A DNA stretch of 64,000 bases from Theocolax elegans. Its lineage: Eukaryota > Arthropoda > Insecta > Hymenoptera > Cerocephalidae. The stretch spans positions 58,687,812-58,751,811 of the forward strand of contig CM047426.1 of the NCBI GenBank assembly GCA_026168455.1, read 5' to 3'. A program made the translations under genes and the position numbers. Numbering within the stretch: the first letter of the stretch is position 1; each line of letters starts with the position of its first letter. Shown here in pieces: positions 10,908 through 22,290 of the stretch. The notes beneath the pieces are model-generated. The model made no database searches. It had not been told where the DNA came from and was given only the letters and a program-made list of their open reading frames with translations.

Positions 10908-13107
10908 GAGAGAGATAGATAGATAGATAGATAGAAAACTTTATTGGGTTTTAGGGGTAGAAACCCCGTAAACACAAAAATACATAGGTCGCAAAGTAAT
11001 ACAGAGTAGATTTACATAAATAAAATTAACAAATAAAATACAACGCAGGAAAAAATAATAATAAAACAATTGAAAGTAACAGATAATAAAAATAAAAATA
11101 AAAATAAAACGCAAAAATAAAACAAAACGCAACAATAAATAAATAAATAAAACGCAAGCGAAATTAAAATTACAAAATCAAGTAGTGCATAGAAAAATGA
11201 GCAGCGAAAAAGGAAGGCGCAGAGAAAAATATAAAGATAAAAATAAAAATGAAAATAAAAAGATAAAAATATAAAAATAAAATAAAAATATAAATATAAA
11301 TATAAATATGAATAAAAATATAAATAACAATGCACAAGAAAAAATAATACTGTAAAAATAATATTGGTAAAAATATCACAGGAATAAAGGACAATTAATA
11401 AAATAAAGGTATCACAGCGCAAGTTATAACATTAATTTTAATCTTAATTTTCCTCATTCGCTTCATTCTCTAATGATAAGTCGCTTACATAGTTACTATC
11501 ACGCATAAAACTTATATCTAAATCAGTGGGGTCGCTTAATTGGGGACGGATAAGATTTTCACGGGTCGCTCTTTCCTCCCAAGCTAAGGAGTCGAGACGA
11601 AGAAAATGAGTGAAGGTAGATGATTTGAATGTGTTGATATGGGATGGATCGAATGACGTGATAGAGAGTGAGTTTAACTGCTTGGTGGCTGTGATGACAA
11701 ATGATTTGTGAAGCGATTCAGTACGAGGAGGAAGGTACGTTAACGATTTCGGAGGATGACGAGATGAGATGCGTAGGTTAGATGAGCTGCTAAGTTTAAT
11801 GAAGTGGTCTGCTAGGTAGTGAGGGGAATTATGTGATAGGATGATAAATGACAAAGAGGAAATGAAAAATAATCGTCTCGACTCGACAGATAGCCAGCCC
11901 AACTTCAACCTATAGGGCGTAACATGATCGAATCTACGCAAGTTTCCCCAAACAAATCTGACGCAAGCATTTAGGAGCCTCTGAAGCTTAATGTTTCTGG
12001 TCTGGTCCAGGTCATTGTAGACCGCGCAAGCGTAATCAAAGTGAGGGAATATTAAGGCTTCCACAAGAGATTTTCGGATGCTTCTGGAGAAGGCACGTTT
12101 ATGAAAGCGTAGCGAACGTAAGATTCCGTGCACCCTCTGAGAAATTGTCAGAACGTGTTTGGACCAGTCCAGAGTGGGCAGTAGCCAGACGCCAAGCGAT
12201 TTTACTTGATTTTCATAATGGAGAGGCTTATTCAAAAGCATAACTCGCGGGGCAGTGGTTAGATCTATACGCGAGACATATGCCTTACTACCCAGGATCA
12301 TTACTTTTGTTTTATCAATGTTCAGATCTAAGCCATTAAGAGAAGCCCAGGACGCAACCGCATTTGCGTCATGTGTGATTCGCTGGACACCCAATTCAAA
12401 TTCGTCCGGTGGAAAGGAGTAGTAAACCTGGGTGTCATCGGCATAGATCATATGATTACTATACTCAAGAACATCCGGGAGATCATTCATGAAAACTGAA
12501 AAAAGTAATGGACCCAAAACACTGCCCTGCGGTATGCCTGAATTTACTCCAAGCCAGTCCGAGCAGACGCCCAACTCATCCACCACCGCTTGCGAGCGAC
12601 CGACTAAGTAGTGAAAAAACCATGTAAGAACCGTGTTTGAGCAACCCATATTACGTAGTTTAATCAACAACGGGCCGTGCGGCACCGAATCAAACGCCTT
12701 GGAGAAGTCGAACAGGACCAAAATCGTGATCATACGTGAGTCAATAGCCCTTCTGATGTCGTCAAGAACCCCCAAAAGGGCGGTCTGCGTACTGTGGCCC
12801 CTGCGAAACCCTGCCTGTCTATCAATCAGCTTGAGATTCGATTCCAAATAGTGAGACAACTGCGAGTGTACCAACCTTTCAAGCAATTTAGAGACCTCAC
12901 AGAGCTTCGCGATCGGCCTTGTATCTGAGCAAGACTCAATCCTGCTCGACTTCGCCAATGGAAAGAGTAGAGACTTCTTCCAGCAGTCCGGAAAATACCC
13001 GATAGATAACATGTCGTTGAATAAATGAGTGAGCTGCGGGGTCAATTGTGGCTCTAGTAATTTGAGCATCGCAGCAGATAGTCCGTCCGTCCCCACTGCC
13101 CTTGACT

Positions 13108-13109
<2 letters not shown>
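10908..13109 (-). mobile_element. Non-LTR retrotransposon B, 5'-truncated
   Basis: The minus strand contains the C-terminal 550 residues of ORF2, a ~500-base A-rich 3' UTR, a GGGGTTTCTACCCC hairpin with AATAAAG, and a (TATC)n tail at 10912-10935. At the 5' end the coding sequence begins abruptly inside the RT (SRAVGTDG motif) against a (CT)n tract at 13109. Organisation and hairpin match element A, so the two are related families. Confidence 0.8.
11444..13096 (-). CDS. ORF2 reverse transcriptase fragment of element B
   Basis: 550 residues, open to the edge of the truncation. From the N-terminus it shows the GTDGLSAAMLKLL motif, the finger region with ADTRPIA-like SDTRPIAKLCEVSKLLER, AGFRRGHSTQTALL, FDFSKAFDSVPHGPL (palm, first Asp), QGSVLGPLLFSVFMNDL, and the catalytic YADDTQVYYSF, followed by a thumb and C-terminal region with FDYACAVYND and HVTPYRL. 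The apurinic endonuclease that precedes RT in this group is missing, so the copy cannot retrotranspose alone. The RT domain itself has no stops and keeps its catalytic Asp pair. Confidence 0.88.
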   Translation of the reverse strand: MGTDGLSAAMLKLLEPQLTPQLTHLFNDMLSIGYFPDCWKKSLLFPLAKSSRIESCSDTRPIAKLCEVSKLLERLVHSQLSHYLESNLKLIDRQAGFRRGHSTQTALLGVLDDIRRAIDSRMITILVLFDFSKAFDSVPHGPLLIKLRNMGCSNTVLTWFFHYLVGRSQAVVDELGVCSDWLGVNSGIPQGSVLGPLLFSVFMNDLPDVLEYSNHMIYADDTQVYYSFPPDEFELGVQRITHDANAVASWASLNGLDLNIDKTKVMILGSKAYVSRIDLTTAPRVMLLNKPLHYENQVKSLGVWLLPTLDWSKHVLTISQRVHGILRSLRFHKRAFSRSIRKSLVEALIFPHFDYACAVYNDLDQTRNIKLQRLLNACVRFVWGNLRRFDHVTPYRLKLGWLSVESRRLFFISSLSFIILSHNSPHYLADHFIKLSSSSNLRISSRHPPKSLTYLPPRTESLHKSFVITATKQLNSLSITSFDPSHINTFKSSTFTHFLRLDSLAWEERATRENLIRPQLSDPTDLDISFMRDSNYVSDLSLENEANEEN

Positions 13110-13143
<34 letters not shown>

Positions 13144-13640
13144 CGTGACGGGAAGTGCAGTGCCGATACGAGAGTGAGAGAGAGAGATAAATATAGTGAT
13201 CGCGAGTGTAGAGACATATACGACGAGATTGTTTTGAGCTGCGCGGTGGTGCGCGTAGCTTTACATCTCCGTCGTATATTCGAGCGCAGAGAGTGTGTGA
13301 GAGAAATAGAGAATAGAGTAGGGCATAAGAGTGACAGAGAGAGGAGATATAGAGAGAAGCTGCAGGTGTGTTGTGTGAGTGATCGCGTACGTTTTAGACT
13401 ATCGCGTCCGAGTGTGTTGATGTAATAAGCGCGTGAGATTAAATATATATATCTATATTTATTGTAAATAATCGAGAGTTTATTAATTAAAAGTAGCGTT
13501 TTGGTGAATTATATTGTATTTATTTATTGTCCAGCACCTATCCTATTCCCGAGGTAGATGTAAGTCGAAACCCGGAATTCCCTCTGGGATCAAATAAAAA
13601 GTGCCGTAAGTATTTAAAATAATTATACACGGGAGAACGG
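13110..13640 (+). other. (GA)n tract and GC-richer block, right half of the promoter/LTR-like region
   Basis: Thirty bases of pure GA repeat lead into purine-rich sequence of the same character as 7860-8057, then an AT-rich stretch with TTATTGTAAATAATC and a possible processing signal AATAAA at ~13593. It is consistent with one GC-richer block interrupted by the two LINE copies. No coding frame is convincing. Confidence 0.35.
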
Positions 13641-13813
13641 GAACATTTTCTTATATAGAAAATACCGTGTTATAAAACATACTGTATATATGGATGAAGG
13701 AAACAGAAAGTGAAAAGAATGACTTAATGAAAAAAAATTTGTAAAAGTATATGCAATACATATAGAATACTTCTACTATTCATAGATATGACCTCATTGA
13801 AACTTCTTTTGAT

Positions 13814-15166
13814 ATGATAGATAATATGGCTAAAATAAATAGTAATAATATAGTGATTAATAACTGCACCTGGAAACAAGATAAAACAAATAACAAGCAC
13901 AGAATGACGTATGGAGACATTAATTACCGAGGAGGAAATAAAGCACTGCTTTATTTTTACAGAGGCATAAGAGGAACTGAGACTTCCACTAATTCCATGT
14001 ATTCACTAAAAAGTCAACCAGCGTACAAAGATACAATAGTAGTAGATGATATAGTATTCTCATCATCTTGCAAATGTGATTCTGCACTCCAACACAAATT
14101 ATTATTATTAGCAACACGTTTTGGAATAAAACTATGGGCCCTCTGCACTTCAAATGGATTTGTTTTAAAATTAGATATTTATTGTGGAAAGAATGATAGT
14201 TTAAATGATGCAAAATTTTCTAAATGCAGTTTGGGATCAAGGGCAGTTCTGAATATGCTTTATACTTTCCGAATGATGGTCTCCAAAACAGATGTTTTAA
14301 AATATCATTTATATTTCGATATATATTTTACATCTCCTGATTTTTAGCACATTTGAGAAAACAAAATCTCCGTGCATTAGGAATGGTTAGAGATGATCGT
14401 GTCTTCACAAATGATATGTTCCATAAAGTTTTGGAGAAGGCAAATAAAAAGTCAAAACAAAAAACGATAAATCCTGAAAAAGAAAAATGGATGAACAAAC
14501 ATAAAATGGATAAAAATAAAGTCGTAAGAGGTTCCTATGTAGTAAGTCACGAGGAAAATAGTGGTATAAATTATATTACTGTAATGGACTCAAAACCAGT
14601 GTCTATATTATCTACGGCACTCAATGTTACTCTTACAATTTCAATGGAAAGATTTGATAAAACAGATAAAGGTAGTGTACCAATTCTATTTCCTGGAGCG
14701 TCCAAGACGTACAATAAGTTTATGGGTGGGGTTGTCCTTCATGATCAATACCGCAGTGAATGAAAAGAAAATGCCCAGTAAAGATGTCGCAGAAAGCGTT
14801 GCGAGTTCTTATTTAGAATCATCTTTAGAGAAGTTATCAAAGCATTTGAAACTTGTAATCCCTGATCGTAGAAGAGTTTGTATAAAGTGTAGCATGAAAA
14901 CGATATTTTATTGCTTCGAATGCAAGAAACATTTTTGCGACTCTTGTTTTAGACAAATCCATCATATCCACCAGATATCCACAAAATCATCACAAAGAAT
15001 TTGTAAAGCTTACGTTCATTGCAAAAAACGGACAAATATTTATTGTAATGAATGTGAGGAGTGTATATGTTCAAGCTGTTTTGACTCTTACCATATTGAA
15101 AAAAATTTCTTCCACCATTATTTCAAAAGTAAAATTTCAAAATTGAATCCATTTCGGCCATTTTAA
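13814..15166 (+). pseudogene. piggyBac-like transposase, decayed
   Basis: Three open pieces (13814-14347, 14353-14763, 14624-15166) read through a piggyBac transposase in order. Seen are FGIKLWALCTSNGFVLKLDIY and LGSRAVLNML (catalytic core strands), LYFDIYFTS (matching the family's HLYFDNYFTS), then LRKQNLRALG, YNKFMGGVVLHDQYR, and finally a Cys-rich C-terminus with CIKC, CFEC, CDSC and CSSC pairs, the zinc-binding tail of the family. There is a one-base frameshift at ~14345. Around 14760 the frame changes again, and roughly the last part of the catalytic region between the GGVVLHDQYR motif and the tail is missing. The N-terminal domain is also absent. It cannot encode active transposase. Confidence 0.88.
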
Positions 15167-15670
15167 ATTCGCCATGTTGATTTTTTCAAATCTGATTTTA
15201 GATTCGTAATCAGCGACTCTGAAAACCCCCGTATATCAAATTTGGCTAAATATGGTTGACTTTTGAAAAAAATGTTCGCCATGTTTGATCCGCCATCTTG
15301 AATTTTACAAATCTGATTTCAGATTCGTTATCAGCGACCTCGCGAACCTAAGTATTCAAAATTCGGTATAAATAAGAAAATTTTTTAAAAACATAAGAAG
15401 TTTCCGATTAATTTCATGATGTCACAGACGCCATCTTGGAAAATTTTTCGAAAACATTAAATGTTTCAATAATAATATCATTTACAACATGAATCCGTCT
15501 CATGATCTTCGTTAAATAGTTTTATTCAAAACAAGCATGTCCAAATGTTAAAAAATATATTTCTGATTTTTCACCAAATTCAAACCGCCATTTTTAAATT
15601 TTCCAATGGTAATTTTCAAATTCTGATTTCAGAATCGGAAATAGCGGAAAATTATAGTTCAGGAAAGTGC
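15166..15670 (+). repeat. Diverged ~115-base repeat with CGCCAT..AATCTGATTTCAGATTCG core
   Basis: Three imperfect copies (about 15165, 15280 and 15580) share the order CGCCAT, AAATCTGATTTCAGATTCG and ATCAGCGAC. The core is itself palindromic. I recall very similar sequence as a common interspersed repeat in insect genomes, from memory rather than a search. Confidence 0.6.
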
Positions 15671-15995
15671 TTCTGGTTATTATTTTTGTTTTTTTTTTGA
15701 CAATTTTCTAGGCAAAAGACCAATCGACTATAAAATGTCCGCTTAGGAAGAAGTAGGTTAATTTTAACAATAATCAATTAGGAACAAAAAAATAGTCTGA
15801 TTTTTTTTAAACATATTATATAGATTAATTTTAAAGTTGTTATTTTATTTATCATTATTTAGAAGAAATTTTTTATTATTTCTTTACAAAAATCTTTTAT
15901 TTATTATTAAATAATAATATTTTGCCGTGAAGAATCCATTTTCAGATTCTGAAAAATAGGTATATATTTTAGAGGGTTCTTATAATTTTTCTCTC

Positions 15996-16423
15996 ACAAG
16001 GGGAGTACATGACCTCCGGAAAACGGATCTTATCCTAACTTTGGTATATATTGTTTGTAATGTAGAAATATAAAGAATGCTTTTGATTATTACGCTTATG
16101 ATTCCGAAACAAATAGAGTATTTTGTATTCTTTTTTCATAATTTTGTTTCAAATTAAATGTTTAAGTTTTGTTTTTTAAATTATATATACTTGAACTAAA
16201 CTTTCTTGTGGTTCTTGGTTTGAATGTCTATTTCTATTTTTTTCGGGTTTATACGCGATTAAATTGAAAGTAATATTTCTTACACTTACGTTTAGATTTT
16301 GTATAATTTTAGTCAAAGTGGCCATTGACAAGTAATAAGTTAGCTTTTTCATATTTCTACACTACAAAAATATACTAAAATTAGGATAAGATCCGTTTCC
16401 CGGAGATCAGGTTCTCCCCTTGT
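15996..16423. mobile_element. Inverted-repeat element, ~430 bp (GATCCGTT family)
   Basis: ACAAGGGGAG..CCGGAAAACGGATCTTATCC at the left end (15996-16040) is mirrored at 16382-16423. Similarity continues inward for ~95 bases in each arm (TATATTGTTTGTAATGTAG versus its inverted counterpart). The non-coding interior is typical of a MITE. The CGGGAAACGGATCTT word recurs in the foldback at 61-63 kb. Confidence 0.75.
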
Positions 16424-16703
16424 CGGTGTGTAGATATTGAATGATTATACAGTAAATTCTTACCTGGAAAGCAGTCATACCTATGTCCAGATGTAAAAGA
16501 CTTATATTCGTTGATTAAAAAAAGAAATAATACCTTTGGATTGTGTTTGACAAGAGCACAAAAACAAAAAGGCGCAGTAATAAACAAATGAAAGTTATTG
16601 TTGCATTTATTCTCTTCTTTTTCTTACTTTTATGATATTGCATATCATTCTTATTATTATAAAAACATGAAACTTAAAATATTAAACTTAATATCAAATA
16701 TTA

Positions 16704-18633
16704 AATCAATATATAAAAATTATCGGGCTTTGCGAACCAATATGCTTTATTAAGCGAGGCTTATAATACACTTTGTCCTCTATCGTTGGTAGAAGTCCCA
16801 ATGTAAGCTGTGACGGAAATCGTCACACAATCTATTCACGACGAATAGAGTATTTAAATTGTCGAATTGTAAGTCGTCGAAGCCTTTCGTATGTCAAGGC
16901 CAACCGACGACACTTGTTTATTTTCCTACAAGTGTACAATTACGCGCGCAATAGTACGTAGGGATGAGAGCGCGAAAGTGTGTGTGTGTTTCCCCACTCT
17001 CATCCCTTTTTCGAAATTAGGCAAATGCCTAATCAGTACGTCCCGATCCGTCGCTCGAGGCGGACAAAATTCTATCCGGGCCGAGTAGAGTTTTTCTGGC
17101 TAACAAGGCGCGTGAGGCGCAAAAGCCATCGGTTACCCGGACGATCCTCGTGAGTGAGCCGCGAGTGATTTGGTGAGTGTGAGCAAGGACGGGAAGTGTT
17201 GGTGTGAGTGCGGACGCGGTTCGCGAGGCACTCGCCGCGGCACAGGGCCGCCTTCCACCACCGCAGCCGACGTCGTCCTCCGTTGCCCAGGAGAACAAAG
17301 GGACACGGATCGGCTGGGCCATCCACGGGGCGCACCCCGGTAAGTTGTGCTTATATTACCGTGCGTTCCCCTCTTACCCGAGTGTATGAGAGTGTGTACA
17401 TCGGGAGTGTATTCGGGTACGCCGGTACCCGAATAGCGGAGATCGGAAGAGTCAACCGCAGGCGAGGATCTCGATCCGGTTGGCTCCCGATACTTCCGCC
17501 CGCGCGAAGTAACATTGTCGCGGCACGAGGCCTGGATGGCCAATTGTTAATTAAATAAATAAATGTTTTATCAATTTTTATTTTAATTAGTCGAGTTTGT
17601 TATTGTTCTCCCCGCTCCCGCCGACATCCTATTAATTTAAAGTAATCGTGTCGAGGCAAGGAGGATTGCTCGAATCCTCCACACCGATCGTCTCAGCGAA
17701 CTCGCGTTCCTGGCGACAGCCCGCAGTTCGGATGAATAAATAAATAATTGTGTGCGCGGTATTGGGCAACGCGGCCCAACGGTTTTTATTAATTTCATTA
17801 ATTAATTACTTGAATCGGGTACGCGAATACCACGTCACAAAGCCTTTCCAAAAATTAAAAAAAAATTATAAAATGTCATTTTCTCCACAGCTTTCGCGGT
17901 CTGGTTATGGGAATTCTTACCACCAGGAGGATTCGACTTTCCTCTCTACTAGAGAGACAGTAAAGCACAAGGAATAGGTATAGTAGACGCTTTAAAATCC
18001 ACTGGACGTCGCTTTCCATCTACAACGAGTATCCTAAGGAAGGCCACTAGCTCTTTACTAAGGAGACCAAAGCTAAAGAGCTGTGGTCGTAACGCCAATT
18101 TATAATTTTTTTTTTATTTTTTGGAAAGGTTTACTCCGGAACTTTTATTAACCATAGTACTCGAAGAGTATTATAAGCTTAGCTTAATAATGCATATTGG
18201 TTCCCAAAAACCGATAAATTTTATATATTGAAATAGTCTTTAGCGGACGATAAATTTTATATTTTCTGAAAACTCGCAACTTCGGGTGAAAACACGTAGC
18301 GCTCTGTTTTAGTGGGAATTCTTACCACCAGAGGGATTCGACTTTCCTCTCTACCCGCTAGAGAGACAGGCAAGTACGAGGCATAAGTACAGCCGCATTA
18401 ATATCCATTCGAGGTCAATTTCCATCTGCGACGGGCGTCCAAAGAAGACCTCTAGCTCTTTATACCAAATCTAGATAGCTATGGTCGAAATGCCAATTTA
18501 TATTTTCTTTTAATTTTGGGAAAGGCTTACTCTGGGACTTCCAGTAACCATAGCAGACGAAGAGTATTATAAGCCTCGCTTAATAAAGCATATTGGTTTG
18601 CAAAGCCCGATAATCTTTATATATTGAAATAAA
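16704..18633. mobile_element. Palindromic element with three related arms, interrupted by a solo LTR
   Basis: A ~350-base unit occurs three times. One copy is in minus orientation at 16704-~17900 (split by the LTR at 16809-17839), and two are in plus orientation at ~17904-18236 and ~18312-18633. Shared landmarks are GGGAATTCTTACCACCAG, GATTCGACTTTCCTCTCTA, TATTATAAGC, and CATATTGGTT followed by CCGATAA. The first and second copies face each other as a long inverted repeat. No protein is encoded. Confidence 0.75.
16809..17839 (+). repeat. Solo LTR, 1,031 bp, flanked by AAGC duplication
   Basis: It begins TGTGACGG and ends CGTCACA, with AAGC immediately on both sides (16805-16808 and 17840-17843). 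The GC-rich body contains a splice-donor-like GGTAAGTTG at 17339. The sister copy of the surrounding repeat at ~18520 reads through this position uninterrupted (GTAAGCCTTTCC in inverted orientation), which gives an internal empty site. Solo LTRs form by recombination between the two LTRs of a full element. The orientation of the parent element is not determined. Confidence 0.85.
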
Positions 18634-18678
18634 TCTTTAGCGAACGATAAATTTTCTGTTTTTATCATATATTAAACT

Positions 18679-19243
18679 TGTATTATAAACTATCTACTAG
18701 TGGTATTTCTGAGCGAAATTGCATGACTCGATTTTTTTTCAAATACTGCATCATATTGCCATATATATTACCAGAGGTATTACAAAATTAATTTAAGAAA
18801 GATTGAGAAAGTAAAAAGTCAACGTCCCTAGGTCGGGATCGAACCGACGGTCTCCTACTTTACTTTTAGACATCCCTCCCCTCGCTTACAAAATTTCAAC
18901 CTTAGCATTCTATTATAAGCGGAAAGAGGGACATCTAAAGGAAAAATCAAGAAAGATAGACTTCGAGATACAAGGAATGTGGAATCGTTGGGTTTCCTTT
19001 AACTATGTGGTAGGGCCTCGGTTAGCAGGAGACCGTCGATTCAATCCCCACCTGGGGAAGTTGATTTTTTTCTTTCTCAATTTTTCCTAATTTAATTTTC
19101 TAATACCTCTGGCGACATTTAAGACTGAGCGATATGCAAGCAATGTGCCAAAAAGAGAGTTTTGTGCAATATTTGAAAAAATATTGAGGTATGCAATTCA
19201 GCTCGAAAATACCGATTAATATATGCTTTATAATAAATACATG
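18679..19243. mobile_element. Foldback element carrying tRNA-like segments in both arms
   Basis: Arms of ~230 bases are reverse complements with many substitutions: GTATTTCTGAGC, AATTGCAT, CAGAGGTATTA and AAAGATTGAGAAAG on the left, with inverted counterparts on the right. Each arm contains a T-arm-like B box (minus strand GGTTCGATCCC at ~18837 with a perfect GTCGG/CCGAC stem; plus strand GATTCAATCCC at ~19040), followed by five to seven T. A tRNA-derived sequence therefore appears to have been copied into both arms. Confidence 0.7.
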
Positions 19244-19447
19244 CACTGTCGATTTAGAGTAAAAATTTAAAATATTAAACTTTTAATTAAATTATTACAA
19301 ATAATACTCGTAATCCGACACTTTACCTAAAGACAGTTCTCCAAAAATCGTATAACGATGACGACAGCCACAGTTTCGCGACCTTCGATACTCATGACTC
19401 AATTGGGTACATGATACATAAAAAAATTCGAATATATGGGACGTATT

Positions 19448-19968
19448 AAGGGGATGTCGGAGCTATAGCCTCTGTCGATAGCTGCTTGATCTCAAGGCTT
19501 CGAATGGCGCTGTAGTATCATGTGGCGATTTCGACGATAAACGTACTTCAAACATAAATTATAAGTTTTACAGCTACATAGAGCTGTTAAAAGATACTTT
19601 CCCCCCTAGCTATGACTAAAATAAAGGTAATTGTAATATTAACTCTTGGCAGCAAATGTTTATTTTTTTCAAGAAATGTGTAACACGTAGCGCGTAGCAT
19701 TAAGGCAGATATAGACTCACTGAATACGAGACGTATTGCACATTTCTTGAAAAAAATAAACATTTGCTGCCAAGAGTAATATTACAATTACCTTTATTTT
19801 AGTCATACCTAGGGGGGAAAGTATCTTTTAACAGCTCTATGTAGCTGTAAAACTTATAATTTATGTTTGAAGTACGTTTATCGTCGAAATCGCCACATGA
19901 CTACAGCGCCATTCGAAGCCTCGAGATCAAGCAGCTATCGACAGAGGCTATAGCTCCGACATCCCCTT
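19448..19968. mobile_element. Foldback MITE, 521 bp, nearly perfect ~235-base arms
   Basis: AAGGGGATGTCGGAGC at the left end is mirrored at the right. The arms stay almost identical through CAGCTACATAGAGCTGTTAA, CCCCCCTAG and CTCTTGGCAGCAAATG, meeting at a ~50-base loop near 19710. The high arm identity implies a recent origin or gene conversion. No target duplication was recognised. Confidence 0.85.
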
Positions 19969-20115
19969 CACGATGTGTTCGAACTAATGATGGGTTTATC
20001 AATAATCCCCTTAAAGGCTATTAAAGGAGATGAAGTACTTAACTAGCAGAAGCTAAAATCATTCAGTTAAGAACAGGCGTTTCCGCAGATCCTCCGAGAA
20101 AAAAATATGCCTCTT

Positions 20116-20165
20116 CCCTAACACAAAATCTCACGTGAGTTCTCACGTGAGATTTTGTAATAGGG
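20116..20165. repeat. 50-bp near-perfect palindrome, minimal end-to-end derivative
   Basis: It reads CCCTAACACAAAATCTCACG, then TGAGTTC, then the inverse ending in AATAGGG. The same terminal word begins and ends the inner foldback at 22510-22988, so this is only the two tips of that element joined around a three-base centre. Confidence 0.75.
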
Positions 20166-21900
20166 TTACTATCTTCGCATAGAAAATATAGTTTCAAAAT
20201 ACAGCGATGAAATATACGAAGATAAATTGCAATACCTAGGAGACATTGCAAATTTACTGGGATCTTGAACAACATGTAATAAACATATATTGTAGTTTCT
20301 TAGATTATCATAATAATAAAATAATAATACAATATAGATATTGTTTCCTTATATTGATCATAATTACCAAAAAAGAAAAAAACTTTAAGTTACAATAAAA
20401 TAATTGAAAATTAAAAACAGATAAAAAAAAATTAAAAAAAAAATGGAGTCGAAAGCCGACACGTCCTTGGCGTCACTCTGGATTGAAACTGAGATCGGCA
20501 ATAATTTTAAAAATAAAAAATAAATTAAAGTACAAATAAAATATTTTTAATGAAAAATATTTATTATAAACTAGCAACAAGTCGCTAACGCTCCCTCGGT
20601 CGAAATTACACTAAATATATACTTATTTTTTATATTTTTTTTAAATTTATAATTTTACAATTTAATTGAATAAAAATGTAAAATATAATACAATGTGTAA
20701 TGAATTAACCTAGTATTCAGTTACAAATAACAGCATATTTGGGGTTAGTAGATTTTTGGTGCAGGGGAGTAGTCAGATTGCTTTATTTTTTATTTTTTAT
20801 TTTTATTATTTTTATAGATTCTTCGGGGGTGATTATAAGTAGGGGCAATCTGACTGCCCATATAATTGACTGTAAGACCGATAAAAATATTAATTAATTT
20901 AGTTATACTACAGTCGACATAAGTAATATTTTATTTATTCAGTTACAAACAATTTTTTTTAGTCAATAAAATAAAAATAACAGTGTATTATATTTGCACC
21001 ATTGTATATACTTATTTAATCTTAGTCAATTACACAAGAGTTTATAGATACTGAACATATTTCTACATAATACTGAAACAATTAAAAAAAATTAAAAATA
21101 ATCGACATGATAAAACTTACACTGGAGTAAGGAATTTTAATTTTTATTTTTAATACGTAGTAACACATATATCATTACTTACAATATTTCCACACTATTC
21201 CTGTAAGAAGCTACATCCATCTAGTAACAAATGTGATATTTTTCTACCAGAATAATATTTTCAACAACAAAAAGTAGAATATAAAATTAATCCTTGACCA
21301 TTTTACATATATTTCATGCTTTTTATGATGTTTCACGGAAAGGAGATGAAGAATTAAAATTTCATACAAAATTACTAAACTCAGCTTATGCATCGTATGT
21401 ATATTCAATTATTCTTTCAAACAAATAATTATACATAATAATTGATTTTATAAAAAAATTTTTCAGATTAAAATTCTGGCTAAAAGATTTATTTTCGCAT
21501 TTTATTAATTTTGTTTTATTTTCAAAAATCTTTTGTAAAAAAGAATTTTACTAATTGCAACCAAAAAATATAAATGATATTATATAATTACAATAATAAA
21601 AAATTGAATATTAATTATAAAAGTTATTTTAATATTACATTTGGTATTACATTAAAAAAATGAAAGAAAAATAATATTTAAAATTTTTTAACCACCTTCC
21701 TCACGCATTTTACATCTTAGAAATAGGAGATGATGAAAAATGTTTGTAAAAAAATCTATATAAATGTAATAAAAAAAAATAAAACGTGTCGTCAAATACA
21801 TATGTATTTCATTAAATTATATATATTATATTATATATGTTATCAAAATTTATTAGAGTAATAGTACTGTTTTTGTCAATGTTCGTATTAGTGTGACCAC
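20166..21900. other. AT-rich non-coding stretch with a Penelope-type end at 20725-20940
   Basis: Mostly A/T-rich sequence without genes. From ~20730 to ~20940 it repeats sequence found at both ends of the Penelope-like element (TTAGTAGATTTTTGGTGCAG, TTCTTCGGGGGTGATTATAA, TTGACTGTAAGACCGATAAA and ACTACAGTCGACATAAG). It is therefore a detached pseudo-LTR of that family in plus orientation. Confidence 0.7.
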
Positions 21901-22280
21901 CTTTTTTTACCGAAAACCCCTACAAAATATTTTTGGAATTTTTCTACTAAACCGCCGTCTTACCCCCTACCACTCAATCATTACATGGGGGATAAATTAA
22001 GACTGGTTGTCATATTCAATGTTGACCCTTCCTCCCACCTTCCTTCATCTTTACAATAGGGGATAAAAAAGAGTGCTTGTCATATTGTTATTCACCTGTA
22101 CCGAAACCCCAAATTATTTTTCGAATTTTTCTAATTCTATTTTCTCCCTCCCCTTCTTGCCTCTCCTCCATCTAGTAATAAATGAAGGATAAATGAAGAG
22201 TGATTATCATATCGCTATTCACCGTAACCAAAAACCTCATCTTAGTTTTTTTAGAATAAAAAAGAATGGTCGTCATATTC
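21880..22280 (+). repeat. Diverged ~120-base tandem repeats
   Basis: Successive blocks share ACCGAAAACCCC, an ATTTTTCTA stretch, a CT-rich line, GGGGATAAA and GTTGTCATATTC. Another copy continues after the nested foldback at 23370-23510, so the foldback interrupted this array. Confidence 0.55.
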
Positions 22281-22290
22281 TAATTCACAT

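Noticed and set aside
11012..11422. Phe/Tyr-rich membrane-like ORFs
   Set aside because: They are translations of the A-rich 3' UTR of LINE element B; pure composition effect.
17029..17558. Overlapping Arg/Pro-rich frames in the GC-rich block
   Set aside because: They lie wholly inside the solo LTR on both strands and show no conserved motif.
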